Shown: positions 1 to 6,572, counted from the stretch's first letter. The stretch is 7,813 bases of DNA from Bacteroidota bacterium (GCA_028876035.1 JAGWTK010000175.1:1-7813); one strand, 5' to 3'. Made by a program: numbers and translations. The notes: generated by a model not told the origin, from the letters alone.

Positions 1-711
1 CAGGTCAATCACCTCGGCACTAACACCTTCTTTTTCCAGTTCTGCAGCAGCACCGAGCGCCACCTTCATCATTTTATTCCAGGATACGATGGTTACATCA
101 CGTCCTTGTTTTTTTACATCGGCTTTACCGAGGGGGATATAATATTCTTCTGCAGGAACATCTGATTTATCGCCATACATCACCTCACTTTCCATGAAAA
201 TCACGGGATCTTCCTCGTAGCGAATGGCTTGTTTCAGCAAACCCTTTGCATCGTACCCGTTGCTCGGCGATACCACTTTAAGACCAGGAATATTGGCGTA
301 ATAACTTTCAAATGCTGTAGAGTGTTGCGCGCCCAGCTGTCCGGCCGAGCCATTGGGTCCGCGGAATACGATCGGACAGGAGATTTGTCCGCCGCTCATC
401 GCAAGCATTTTTGAGGCTGTATTGAGAATTTGGTCAAGTGCCAGTACGGCAAAGTTCCAGGTCATGTATTCTACTACGGGGCGCAATCCCTGCTGGGCTG
501 CACCCACGGCCACACCGGTAAAACCAAGCTCAGAAATAGGCGTATCAATTACGCGTTTCGGTCCGAATTCATCGAGCATGCCCTGGGTTACTTTATAGGC
601 GCCGTTGTATTCGGCTACTTCTTCACCCATGATAAAAACGCGGTCATCCCTTCTCATTTCTTCGCTCATCGCCTCACGCAGTGCCTCTCTGAAAGCAATA
701 GATCTTGACAT
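1..711 (-). CDS. pdhB: Pyruvate dehydrogenase E1 component, beta subunit (partial, C-terminus beyond window)
   Basis: This is the beta chain of the thiamine-diphosphate-dependent E1 of the pyruvate dehydrogenase complex, which decarboxylates pyruvate and passes the acetyl group to E2 lipoyl domains in the cytoplasm. The frame is open from ATG at 711 to the left edge and gives 237 residues; family members have about 325, so roughly the last 90 (part of the C-terminal transketolase domain) lie outside. Visible E1-beta signatures are GEEVAEYNGAYKVTQG (residues 29-44), DTPISELGFTGVAVGAA (56-72; E61 corresponds to the glutamate that activates the cofactor), FRGPNG (116-121) and AQHS (128-131; H130 matches the conserved active-site histidine). 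The sequence aligns by eye along its whole length with mitochondrial PDHB, which argues against a branched-chain 2-oxoacid dehydrogenase, though that cannot be fully excluded. A gene for E1 alpha is not upstream; the next gene is divergent lysC. A good promoter lies directly upstream (737-768). Confidence 0.95.
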   Translation of the reverse strand, partial: MSRSIAFREALREAMSEEMRRDDRVFIMGEEVAEYNGAYKVTQGMLDEFGPKRVIDTPISELGFTGVAVGAAQQGLRPVVEYMTWNFAVLALDQILNTASKMLAMSGGQISCPIVFRGPNGSAGQLGAQHSTAFESYYANIPGLKVVSPSNGYDAKGLLKQAIRYEEDPVIFMESEVMYGDKSDVPAEEYYIPLGKADVKKQGRDVTIVSWNKMMKVALGAAAELEKEGVSAEVIDL

Positions 712-837
712 ACAGCTACCTGATTTTAAAGTGGGGCAAAAATATTGCAAGGTGTCCACACCAGCAAAAGAAATCCGGCTTCAATTGTGCCCTGAAAACG
801 CGTTCTTTGCAGCCGGAAAACATCAAAATCAGTCCGT
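712..837. other. Divergent intergenic region pdhB / lysC
   Basis: These 126 bp separate two divergent starts. The minus strand carries the pdhB promoter described separately. On the plus strand I find no equally good promoter for lysC. The nearest -7-like string is GTTCTTTG at 802-809, which keeps only the TTTG half, and its best upstream partner (ATTG at 784-787) is only 14 bp away. The lysC promoter is therefore unresolved. Confidence 0.6.
737..768 (-). promoter_or_regulatory. Bacteroidota-type promoter for pdhB
   Basis: On the minus strand the -33 element TTTG (plus-strand 765-768) is followed after 20 bp by TATTTTTG (737-744). This matches the Bacteroidota consensus TTTG / about 19-21 bp / TAnnTTTG at every fixed position. 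Transcription would start near 730, leaving a leader of only about 20 nt before the pdhB ATG. No Shine-Dalgarno sequence stands out in that leader, as is usual in this phylum. The match is seen directly; the activity is inferred. Confidence 0.7.
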
Positions 838-2100
838 ATGCAGGTCTTCAAGTTTGGCGGTGCCAGTGTGAACAATACCGACCGGATCAAAAATGTGGCG
901 GCCATCCTGCGCCAGTACAGCGGGCAGCCGTTGCTGGTAGTAATTTCTGCCATGGGCAAAACCACCAATGCGCTGGAAAAAGTGGCCGAAGCTTTTTACC
1001 GCGGCGAAAAAGATCAAGCCCTGCAGTTGTTTGAACAGGTGAAGACGCAGCACCTGACCACCGCGAAATACCTGCTGGTAAAAAATGCACTTGCCTGCGA
1101 AGCCCGCCTGCGCGATTTCTTTACGGAAGTAGAATGGCTGCTGCACGATAAGCCGGTACGGAATTTCGATTATTATTACGACCAGATTGTATGCACCGGT
1201 GAGTTGTTTTCCACCAGTATCGTGAGCGCCTACCTCAACGAAGAAGGTATACTCAATGAATGGCTGGATGTACGCGATGTATTCCGGACAGACGATAATT
1301 TCCGCGATGCGGCCATCGATCTGTCTTTTACAGCGAAGCGTGTGGCTTCCGGTGTAGTGCCTCTTTTTGAGCAACACAATATTGTCATCACGCAGGGATT
1401 TATCGGGGCCACCGACGAAAATGAAAGCACCACGCTTGGCCGCGAAGGCAGTGACTATACGGCGGCGGTTTTTGCCAACCTGCTGGGAGCATCCAGCCTC
1501 AGTATCTGGAAAGATGTAGAAGGCGTGATGAACGCTGATCCAAAATTATTTCCCGAGGCGCAGCTGTTGCGCGAACTGAACTACGATGAGGTGATCGAAA
1601 TGGCTTATTATGGTGCGCAGGTGATTCATCCGAAAACCATCAAGCCACTTCAGAACAAGGATATACCACTCCACGTAAAATGTTTCCTGGAACCCGAACT
1701 ACCGGGTACAGTCATTCATAACCAGTCCATCTCCGGACTTCCTCCCATCATCGTGGTGAAAAACGACCAGGTGCTGGTGCACCTGCATACGCAGGATTTT
1801 TCGTTTATCGGCGAAGAACCGATGAGCCGGCTCTATGAAATATTTGCGGCTGTCAAGATCAAGCCGAACCTTATCCAGTCAGGTGCCGTAAGCCTGGTCG
1901 TATGCCTCGATAACCGATCAGATAAAATAGACCAGTTTGCTTCCCTGGCGGCAGCCCTGTTCGATGTACAGGTGGAAAAAGGATTGCGTTTGCTCACCAT
2001 TCGTCATTACAACGATACTGTATTGCAACAACTCACTGCGGGCCGCAAAAGGGTATTGGTGCAGCAAAGTGAGGATACCGTTCAGTTATTATTATCCTAG
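838..2100 (+). CDS. lysC: Aspartate kinase (monofunctional, ACT-domain regulated)
   Basis: Aspartate kinase phosphorylates L-aspartate with ATP to 4-phospho-aspartate, the first step towards lysine/diaminopimelate, threonine and methionine. The 420 residues fit a monofunctional enzyme. The amino-acid-kinase domain spans about 1-290: KFGGASV (5-11, K5 for ATP/aspartate binding), VISAMGKTTN (35-44), GELFS (121-125, E122), and GFIGATDENESTTLGREGSDYTAA (187-210, with R202 and D206 at substrate positions). It continues with WKDVEGVMNADP (224-235) and EMAYYGAQVIHPKTI (254-268). Residues about 305-420 form the regulatory ACT part, including VHLHTQDFSFIGEEPMSRLYEIF (314-336), so feedback inhibition by lysine or threonine is likely, though the effector cannot be read from sequence. 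No homoserine dehydrogenase domain follows. The start at 838 gives the family N-terminus MQVFKFGG directly; no Shine-Dalgarno sequence is seen. An ABC transporter gene follows after 55 nt with no terminator between. Confidence 0.95.
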   Translation: MQVFKFGGASVNNTDRIKNVAAILRQYSGQPLLVVISAMGKTTNALEKVAEAFYRGEKDQALQLFEQVKTQHLTTAKYLLVKNALACEARLRDFFTEVEWLLHDKPVRNFDYYYDQIVCTGELFSTSIVSAYLNEEGILNEWLDVRDVFRTDDNFRDAAIDLSFTAKRVASGVVPLFEQHNIVITQGFIGATDENESTTLGREGSDYTAAVFANLLGASSLSIWKDVEGVMNADPKLFPEAQLLRELNYDEVIEMAYYGAQVIHPKTIKPLQNKDIPLHVKCFLEPELPGTVIHNQSISGLPPIIVVKNDQVLVHLHTQDFSFIGEEPMSRLYEIFAAVKIKPNLIQSGAVSLVVCLDNRSDKIDQFASLAAALFDVQVEKGLRLLTIRHYNDTVLQQLTAGRKRVLVQQSEDTVQLLLS

Positions 2101-2155
2101 TGGCGGTCTTCTTTTCTGGTGCCCGATACCGTTACCTTTACAGTCGCCCAGCGGT

Positions 2156-3916
2156 ATGAACAATCCTTATATTTCACTCATGCGCACTGCCTGGCGGTAT
2201 GCCCGCCAGGAGAAAAAGCAATATGTGCTGGTGTACACCCTTTTCATCTTTGCCAGTGCAGTGTCTGCCATGAATCCGCTTTTATACGGGTGGTTTATCA
2301 ACGCCGTACAGGATAAAGGCATTTCCCAACTCACCTATGCATGGTGGTATGCGGGGGGATTCATGGGACTAAAACTGCTGGAATGGGCCTTTCACGGGCC
2401 TGCCCGCATCATGGAGCGTCACCTTGCTTTTAACCTAAGCCGTAATTTCCTGCAGGAATTGTATCACCAAACCCTGCACCTGCCCGTTCGGTGGCACCAG
2501 GATCACCACAGTGGGGTGACCATCAACCGCATCCGGAAAGCGTACGAAGCACTGAAGGATTTTTTTCAGAATGGCTTTATGTATCTCTATACGCTCACCA
2601 AGTTTTTATCTTCCTTCATCGCCATGATCCTTTTTTCGCCGGTATTTGGTGCAGTGGGTGTGTTGATTGGTGCCTGTACGGTATACCTTATCTTTCGTTT
2701 CGATAGGCCATTTATGGCGGCCGTGGATGAAAAGAATGAGCGCGAGCACGTGGTGTCGGGTTCGCTTTTCGATAGTTTGTCGAACATTATTACGGTGATC
2801 ACGTTGAGGCTGGAGAAAAGAATGGAAGTAAGTATGCTGCAAAAAGTAAAAGCCGTTTTTCCCCCTTTTAGCCGGAGTGTAAAAATCAATGAATGGAAAT
2901 GGTTTGCAGCTGATACGCTGGTAAGTTTGATCTATGTTGTTACTGCGGTGGGCTATATCTACCAGCATACCCGTCCGGGCAGTGTGTTTATGTTGGGAAG
3001 CCTGGTTGCGCTGCTGGGTTTTGTGAACCAGTTTACCAGTGTATTCCATGATATTGCTTACCAGTATACGCAGATTGTACAATACAATACCGATGTAGAA
3101 ACCGCACGCTTTATCGGGCAAGCGTATCGCCAGCAGCATTTGCCGGATGCCAATGCCGGACTGCCTGCACACTGGAATACGCTTTGCTTAAGCGGACTTA
3201 ATTTTTCCCACCAGGCAGAAGCAGCCGCTGGTAAGAAAATGAATGGCCTGCGCGATATCCAAATCCGGCTTGAGCGCGGCAAACGGGTTGCTTTTATCGG
3301 GGAAAGTGGTAGTGGCAAATCAACGCTGATGGCAGTCTTGCGTGGCTTGTATGATCCCAATCCAGGCATTCGGATTACTATAGATGAAGGGATCGAAGCT
3401 GACACCGCCCAACTGGCGGAATCCATCACCTTGTTTCCACAGGAACCTGAGATATTTGAAAACACGATTGAACACAACATCACACTTGGCCTGCCCTTCG
3501 ACGAGGCGGATATCCGGCAAGTGTGTCATACCGCTCATTTTGCAGATGTTGTTGAACAGTTGCCGCGCGGCTTGCAATCGAATATCCAGGAGAAAGGGGT
3601 GAATTTGTCGGGCGGACAAAAACAAAGACTTGCGCTTGCGCGCGGTGTACTCGCAGCGCGTGGCAGCGATATTGTATTATTGGATGAACCTACCAGCAGC
3701 GTAGATCCCAAAACCGAAGTGCAGATCTACGAAAAAATCTTCATCGCTTTCAAAAGCAAAGCCATTGCTTCTACCCTTCATCGCCTCTATCTGCTCCCCT
3801 ATTTCGATTATATCTATGTTATGCAGGATGGCCGTATTGCGGCAGAAGGAACGCTGGCGGAACTGAAACAAAAGAGTGACTTGTTTAATGAATTATGGAA
3901 ACACCAGGAGGACTAA
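2156..3916 (+). CDS. ABC exporter half-transporter (fused membrane domain and ATPase)
   Basis: This 586-residue protein has the ABCB/MsbA-like layout of a half-transporter that dimerises in the inner membrane and exports a substrate with ATP. Likely membrane helices lie at about 23-45, 61-80, 143-180 (two), 253-270 and 276-297. The ATPase domain fills about 340-586 with every expected motif: Walker A GESGSGKST (382-390, K388), Q-loop Q429 in FPQEPEIFENTI, signature LSGGQKQR (484-491), Walker B DIVLLDEP (505-512, catalytic E511), D-loop SSVD (514-517) and switch H542. Both ATP-site halves look intact, so a homodimer is plausible. I chose ATG 2156 because it gives a normal short cytosolic lead before helix 1; the same frame stays open back to 1937 but that would overlap lysC in another frame. 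An alternative start is the Met at residue 9. Substrate is unknown: lipid, drug or peptide are all possible. Its position just after lysC suggests shared transcription, not necessarily shared function. Confidence 0.9.
   Translation: MNNPYISLMRTAWRYARQEKKQYVLVYTLFIFASAVSAMNPLLYGWFINAVQDKGISQLTYAWWYAGGFMGLKLLEWAFHGPARIMERHLAFNLSRNFLQELYHQTLHLPVRWHQDHHSGVTINRIRKAYEALKDFFQNGFMYLYTLTKFLSSFIAMILFSPVFGAVGVLIGACTVYLIFRFDRPFMAAVDEKNEREHVVSGSLFDSLSNIITVITLRLEKRMEVSMLQKVKAVFPPFSRSVKINEWKWFAADTLVSLIYVVTAVGYIYQHTRPGSVFMLGSLVALLGFVNQFTSVFHDIAYQYTQIVQYNTDVETARFIGQAYRQQHLPDANAGLPAHWNTLCLSGLNFSHQAEAAAGKKMNGLRDIQIRLERGKRVAFIGESGSGKSTLMAVLRGLYDPNPGIRITIDEGIEADTAQLAESITLFPQEPEIFENTIEHNITLGLPFDEADIRQVCHTAHFADVVEQLPRGLQSNIQEKGVNLSGGQKQRLALARGVLAARGSDIVLLDEPTSSVDPKTEVQIYEKIFIAFKSKAIASTLHRLYLLPYFDYIYVMQDGRIAAEGTLAELKQKSDLFNELWKHQED
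2190..2210. repeat. Perfect 8-bp inverted repeat inside the start of the ABC transporter gene
   Basis: The arms CCTGGCGG (2190-2197) and CCGCCAGG (2203-2210) are exact reverse complements around a 5-nt loop. They cover codons 12-19 of the ABC transporter, about 35 nt after its ATG. A GC-rich stem this close to the start could slow early translation or protect mRNA, but it may be chance plus Ala/Trp/Arg codon choice. No T-run follows, so it is not a standard terminator. Confidence 0.4.
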
Positions 3917-3921
3917 TTATT

Positions 3922-3978
3922 AATGTGGAAATGTGAGAATTGAATGTGATAAATGTGACAAATGTGATAAATGTGACA
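3922..3978. repeat. 9-bp tandem repeat, unit AATGTGAYA
   Basis: Four exact-length units run from 3943 to 3978, alternating AATGTGATA and AATGTGACA, so the perfect period is 18 bp present twice. Two degenerate units precede them (AATGTGGA at 3922 and AATGTGAGA at 3930). The block begins 6 bp after the stop codon of the ABC transporter gene. The direct repetition is certain; any role is unknown. Confidence 0.9.
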
Positions 3979-4026
3979 AGCCGGATGATTCGTTGTCGCA
4001 GACAGTGTTTGTGTGAGAGGCTTTTA

Positions 4027-4049
4027 GCTATTGGCCGTTGGCTATTGGC
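4027..4049. repeat. Direct repeat GCTATTGGC, 14-bp period
   Basis: GCTATTGGC occurs at 4027-4035 and again at 4041-4049, separated by CGTTG. The flanks (TTTTA before, GGTAAC after) look like decayed repeat. This motif is unrelated to the 9-bp units upstream and the AACTTTAAAC units downstream. Confidence 0.7.
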
Positions 4050-4110
4050 GGTAACAACACATCCTAACCACTTAACGCAGACCGAAAACAGCCCTCGGCT
4101 AAACAGAGAG

Positions 4111-4149
4111 AACTTTAAACATCGAACTTTAAACCTTAAACTTTCAAAC
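4111..4149. repeat. Direct repeat AACTTTAAAC with degenerate copies
   Basis: AACTTTAAAC is found at 4111-4120 and 4125-4134, a 14-bp period with ATCG between, followed by shortened copies CTTAAAC (4135-4141) and TTTCAAAC (4142-4149). The block ends exactly where the stop codon of the minus-strand lipoprotein gene begins, so on that strand it is the immediate 3' flank and would be the start of the 3' untranslated region. Confidence 0.8.
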
Positions 4150-5274
4150 TTATCTCCCGTAAATACTCCTCACCCTGCTATCAAACTGGTTCATCAACTG
4201 TCTTGTCAGTTCCCGGTAGAGTTCGTCGTAAGTTGGTTGATTGTTGAAAGCGCCGCGGATAATCGCCCAGTCTTTATCGCTAAGTGCGCGTTGATCGCCG
4301 GTATAACTGCCAGTGAGTTTTTCCCAGGTATAACGGGCGAATAAACGGTCGGAGCCGACCATTTGCCGGGAGGCGGCATCCATAATGCGGTAATCCATAC
4401 TCGCACGGGAGTCGATGACCCGGCGGGTTACATTAACGGTTGCGCTTACGGTAGTCGTCCTGGTTTTCTTCTCATCCTTTGGATCCTTTTCCGTGATGTC
4501 TTTGGTAACGGTATAACTATCACGGTTAACCGCCATCTGACCAAACCAGATATCGTATACGTTGATATCCATGAACTGGTCGGCACGCACCTCGCGGGCA
4601 CGGGGTTCATTGAAATTAAAAAAACGATAGTAATGACTGTTGCCGATGCTGTTCAACCGGGAAACGATATCGTTCTGGAAGTATGCACCGTTGATGGAAT
4701 AATTATCGAAACGCTGATCGAATTTGTCAACGATAACATTAACGATAGCGATATCATAGGCCCTGGCCATCAATTCGTCTACGTTCCGATAGCCTTTGAT
4801 ATAAGACGATACTGCCTGGAAGTTTTCATAAGCCCTGCGCGCACTGAGGCGATCTCCGCGCTGCAGGAATTCACTCCCTTCGTTGTACCGGAATTCAGCC
4901 GCTGCTTCTGCTGCCGCCGATAGCTCCGAATTATAGTTGCGTGCATTCACATGGCTAAAGGCTGCCGGTGTTGCCGCTATGGCATCGTACATTTTTTGCA
5001 GGGCCAGGTAGTCGCGGTAAATGAGATCAAGTTTCTGCGCTGTTACCGATCCATTCTGGGCTGCTGCAATCGAATTTTCATATTTTGTTTGTGCCTCGTT
5101 GTACGCCTGTGGTAAGATGGAAGCAGCTGTGCTGTTTTCCGGGCGTTTGCGCAGATCGTCCAGTGCAGAATAAACGGCGCGGTCATACTGACCCTGTTCA
5201 TACAGTTTTTGGGTTGATTTGCAGGCAGCGCAACAAACAGCGATCAATAATAAGAGGGTTGCCAGGGGTTTCAT
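4150..5274 (-). CDS. Putative lipoprotein with TPR-like helical N-terminal region, function unknown
   Basis: The 374-residue product begins with a lipoprotein-type signal: MKPLATLLLLIAV, then a lipobox-like CAAC with the probable lipidated cysteine at C18 (C14 and C15 are less suitable). The mature protein starts KSTQKLYEQGQYDRAVYSALDDL (19-41), which resembles a tetratricopeptide helix pair, and a second such pattern appears at about 133-150 (NEGSEFLQRGDRLSARRA). Residues 20-180 look mainly alpha-helical. Residues about 235-320 are rich in alternating polar/hydrophobic stretches with Thr and Val (for example RTTTVSATVNVTRRV, 272-286), suggesting a beta-rich domain, and the end is again helical. 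I do not recognise a named family. Membrane anchoring in the periplasm or outer membrane is inferred. It lies 42 nt downstream of the L,D-transpeptidase gene on the same strand with no promoter of good quality between, so the two are probably one operon and may act together on the envelope. Confidence 0.8.
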   Translation of the reverse strand: MKPLATLLLLIAVCCAACKSTQKLYEQGQYDRAVYSALDDLRKRPENSTAASILPQAYNEAQTKYENSIAAAQNGSVTAQKLDLIYRDYLALQKMYDAIAATPAAFSHVNARNYNSELSAAAEAAAEFRYNEGSEFLQRGDRLSARRAYENFQAVSSYIKGYRNVDELMARAYDIAIVNVIVDKFDQRFDNYSINGAYFQNDIVSRLNSIGNSHYYRFFNFNEPRAREVRADQFMDINVYDIWFGQMAVNRDSYTVTKDITEKDPKDEKKTRTTTVSATVNVTRRVIDSRASMDYRIMDAASRQMVGSDRLFARYTWEKLTGSYTGDQRALSDKDWAIIRGAFNNQPTYDELYRELTRQLMNQFDSRVRSIYGR

Positions 5275-5316
5275 AGATGGATATTTGCCATACGAATGTA
5301 CAAAATGCAGACTACA

Positions 5317-6489
5317 CTAGTCAGCCTCAACATAAATCGTTTGCTTCAGGCGGATAGGTACCGGCTTCTCGAGGCGTATAGCCGGAGACCAGAGCGGAAG
5401 GGCTTCAAAACGTTCGATGATCAGGTTGTTCATTTCATTCGTAGCACCCTTGAGCACTTTTGGCAGAATGGTCTTTCCTTCTTTGGTGATGATGTATTCA
5501 ACCGTGATAAAAGTCTTTTTCTGATCAGCCGGAAGCATCGCCACGAGATCTTTTGAAAGCCCATCGAGGAATTGCTGAAAGGCTGCTGCACCTCCATTGA
5601 AAACGGGCAGCTTATTCACGGAATTGTTGAGTTCACTTTCGTCGAAGGCTACCGGCGTTGCCTCACGGCGTTTTACCTGCTTTACTTCAGGTTTTGCGTC
5701 ATCAGTAATTTTTACTTCTTCGCCCAATACATAGTCGCCCTTACTATTCACCATGATCACCGGCAGGTTGTGGTGCTTCTCGAAATAATAAAATACCTGC
5801 CGAAGGTGATCCGACATCTTTTTATACTCGGGAAAATCCTTGATATACTTCGCCAGGTAATCCGCGCTGCGGGCCGATTTAAATGATACGGGAAAAATAT
5901 GTACCGGAATGAAGTCCTGTCCCTGGTTCTTTGCTTCTGTTGCCAGGATGTACAGTTCTTCGATTTGCGTATCTGTGATGGGAATGCAACCCGTGGTCAC
6001 GCAACTGCCGTGAATATAGATATCGCCGCCAGGCTGCAGGGAGTCACTCAGCATCCGGTCAGATGCATTTGGATAATTCAGTCCCAGTGAAAGGTGATAG
6101 TTGCTCCTTGGATTAAATTCATTGATGTAGTAAAATCCTTCCGGCACCTGGTAATCACCAGCCATGCGTTTGGGACCAAGCGTACCAGCCAGCGCACAAA
6201 CTTTATAGGTCTTGAAGAGTTTATAAGGCTCATTTCTTTCCTGCTTTACCCATACTTCCAGCTGACTGTCGTATTTAAACGATCGTATATACAGGTATTT
6301 TGCGGGCCACACCAGCTTTTTCTCTTCGAATTGTTTCATCAATGTGTCTTCCTTGCGCCGGATGGCGTCGTTGACAATTGGAAAGGATCGCTGGTAACTT
6401 ACGAAATTGAACTCGGGCGCAGCTGTTTGGGCCCACAAACCGGAGCAAAGGGTGGACGATACAAGAAGTAAAGCGCAAAATCTGATCAT
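5317..6489 (-). CDS. Secreted L,D-transpeptidase (YkuD/YafK-like) with C-terminal TonB-like domain
   Basis: The product (390 residues from ATG 6489) is predicted to act in the periplasm on peptidoglycan, forming or cutting L,D-bonds or attaching proteins to the wall. A signal peptide is clear: MIRFCALLLVSSTLCSGLWAQ (1-21), likely cleaved after WAQ or WA. This decides the start; the frame is open to a Met at 6609, but that would bury the signal behind 40 residues. The catalytic domain covers about 60-205 and contains IYIHGSCVTTGCIPI (157-171) with H160 and catalytic C168, the HG...GC hallmark of YkuD enzymes, and VPEGFYYINEFNPRSNYHLS (115-134), typical of the YafK branch. A charged linker (about 258-290) leads to residues 295-390, which resemble a TonB C-terminal domain: PVFNGG (295-300), FITVEYIITKEGKTI (327-341), LPLWSPAIR (364-372) and KPVPIRLKQTIYV (375-387). 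The enzyme call is secure; the TonB-like call is by eye. Confidence 0.88.
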   Translation of the reverse strand: MIRFCALLLVSSTLCSGLWAQTAAPEFNFVSYQRSFPIVNDAIRRKEDTLMKQFEEKKLVWPAKYLYIRSFKYDSQLEVWVKQERNEPYKLFKTYKVCALAGTLGPKRMAGDYQVPEGFYYINEFNPRSNYHLSLGLNYPNASDRMLSDSLQPGGDIYIHGSCVTTGCIPITDTQIEELYILATEAKNQGQDFIPVHIFPVSFKSARSADYLAKYIKDFPEYKKMSDHLRQVFYYFEKHHNLPVIMVNSKGDYVLGEEVKITDDAKPEVKQVKRREATPVAFDESELNNSVNKLPVFNGGAAAFQQFLDGLSKDLVAMLPADQKKTFITVEYIITKEGKTILPKVLKGATNEMNNLIIERFEALPLWSPAIRLEKPVPIRLKQTIYVEAD

Positions 6490-6556
6490 AGCCAAAGCGT
6501 GTCTTTCATAAAACGGACCCCGAAGGCGGTTTAGTGCCATAATTGGTCTTCCAACC

Positions 6557-6572
6557 GCGTTAAAATTAACGC
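6557..6572. promoter_or_regulatory. Perfect inverted repeat, possible operator
   Basis: GCGTTAA and TTAACGC form 7-bp perfect arms around a 2-bp centre (plus strand GCGTTAAAATTAACGC). The size and symmetry suit a dimeric repressor or activator. It lies 68 bp upstream of the L,D-transpeptidase start and overlaps the best -7-like string for that gene, so control of the envelope operon is the simplest guess. No regulator gene is in the window to pair with it. The symmetry is seen; the function is inference. Confidence 0.45.

Larger units (their letters stand above)
3917..4149. other. Non-coding gap between convergent genes, rich in short tandem repeats
   Basis: This 233-bp stretch separates the stop of the ABC transporter gene from the stop of the lipoprotein gene on the other strand. 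It holds three separate short direct-repeat blocks, listed individually, with ordinary sequence between them. I find no hairpin followed by a T-run that would serve as a clear intrinsic terminator for either gene; CCGA/TCGG at about 4082-4099 is only a 4-bp arm pair. A reading frame crosses the first block on the plus strand, but it translates the repeat into a meaningless Asn-Val-Ile/Thr string and is not a gene. Confidence 0.8.

Noticed and set aside
829..1377. Minus-strand open frame of 182 codons opposite lysC
   Set aside because: It is a shadow of a strongly supported kinase gene; the translation shows no recognisable domain.
1937..2155. Longer N-terminus for the ABC transporter
   Set aside because: The extension would lie inside lysC in another frame and adds no recognisable sequence; ATG 2156 gives a normal N-terminus.
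2190..2210. Intrinsic terminator for lysC
   Set aside because: The hairpin is inside the next gene and is followed by GAGAAAAAGC instead of a T-run.
2606..3172. Minus-strand open frame of 188 codons opposite the ABC transporter
   Set aside because: It is antisense to a gene with all ABC motifs intact and has a composition typical of reverse-complement translation.
3922..3978. Possible CRISPR-like array
   Set aside because: The units are 9 bp and directly adjacent, with no spacers; this is a simple tandem repeat.
3940..4344. Plus-strand open frame of 134 codons starting in the tandem repeats
   Set aside because: Its N-terminus is a translation of the 9-bp repeat, and its C-terminal half lies antisense to the well-supported lipoprotein gene.
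4363..4923. Plus-strand open frame of 186 codons opposite the lipoprotein gene
   Set aside because: The minus-strand frame has a signal sequence, lipobox and coherent repeats; the plus-strand product has none of these.
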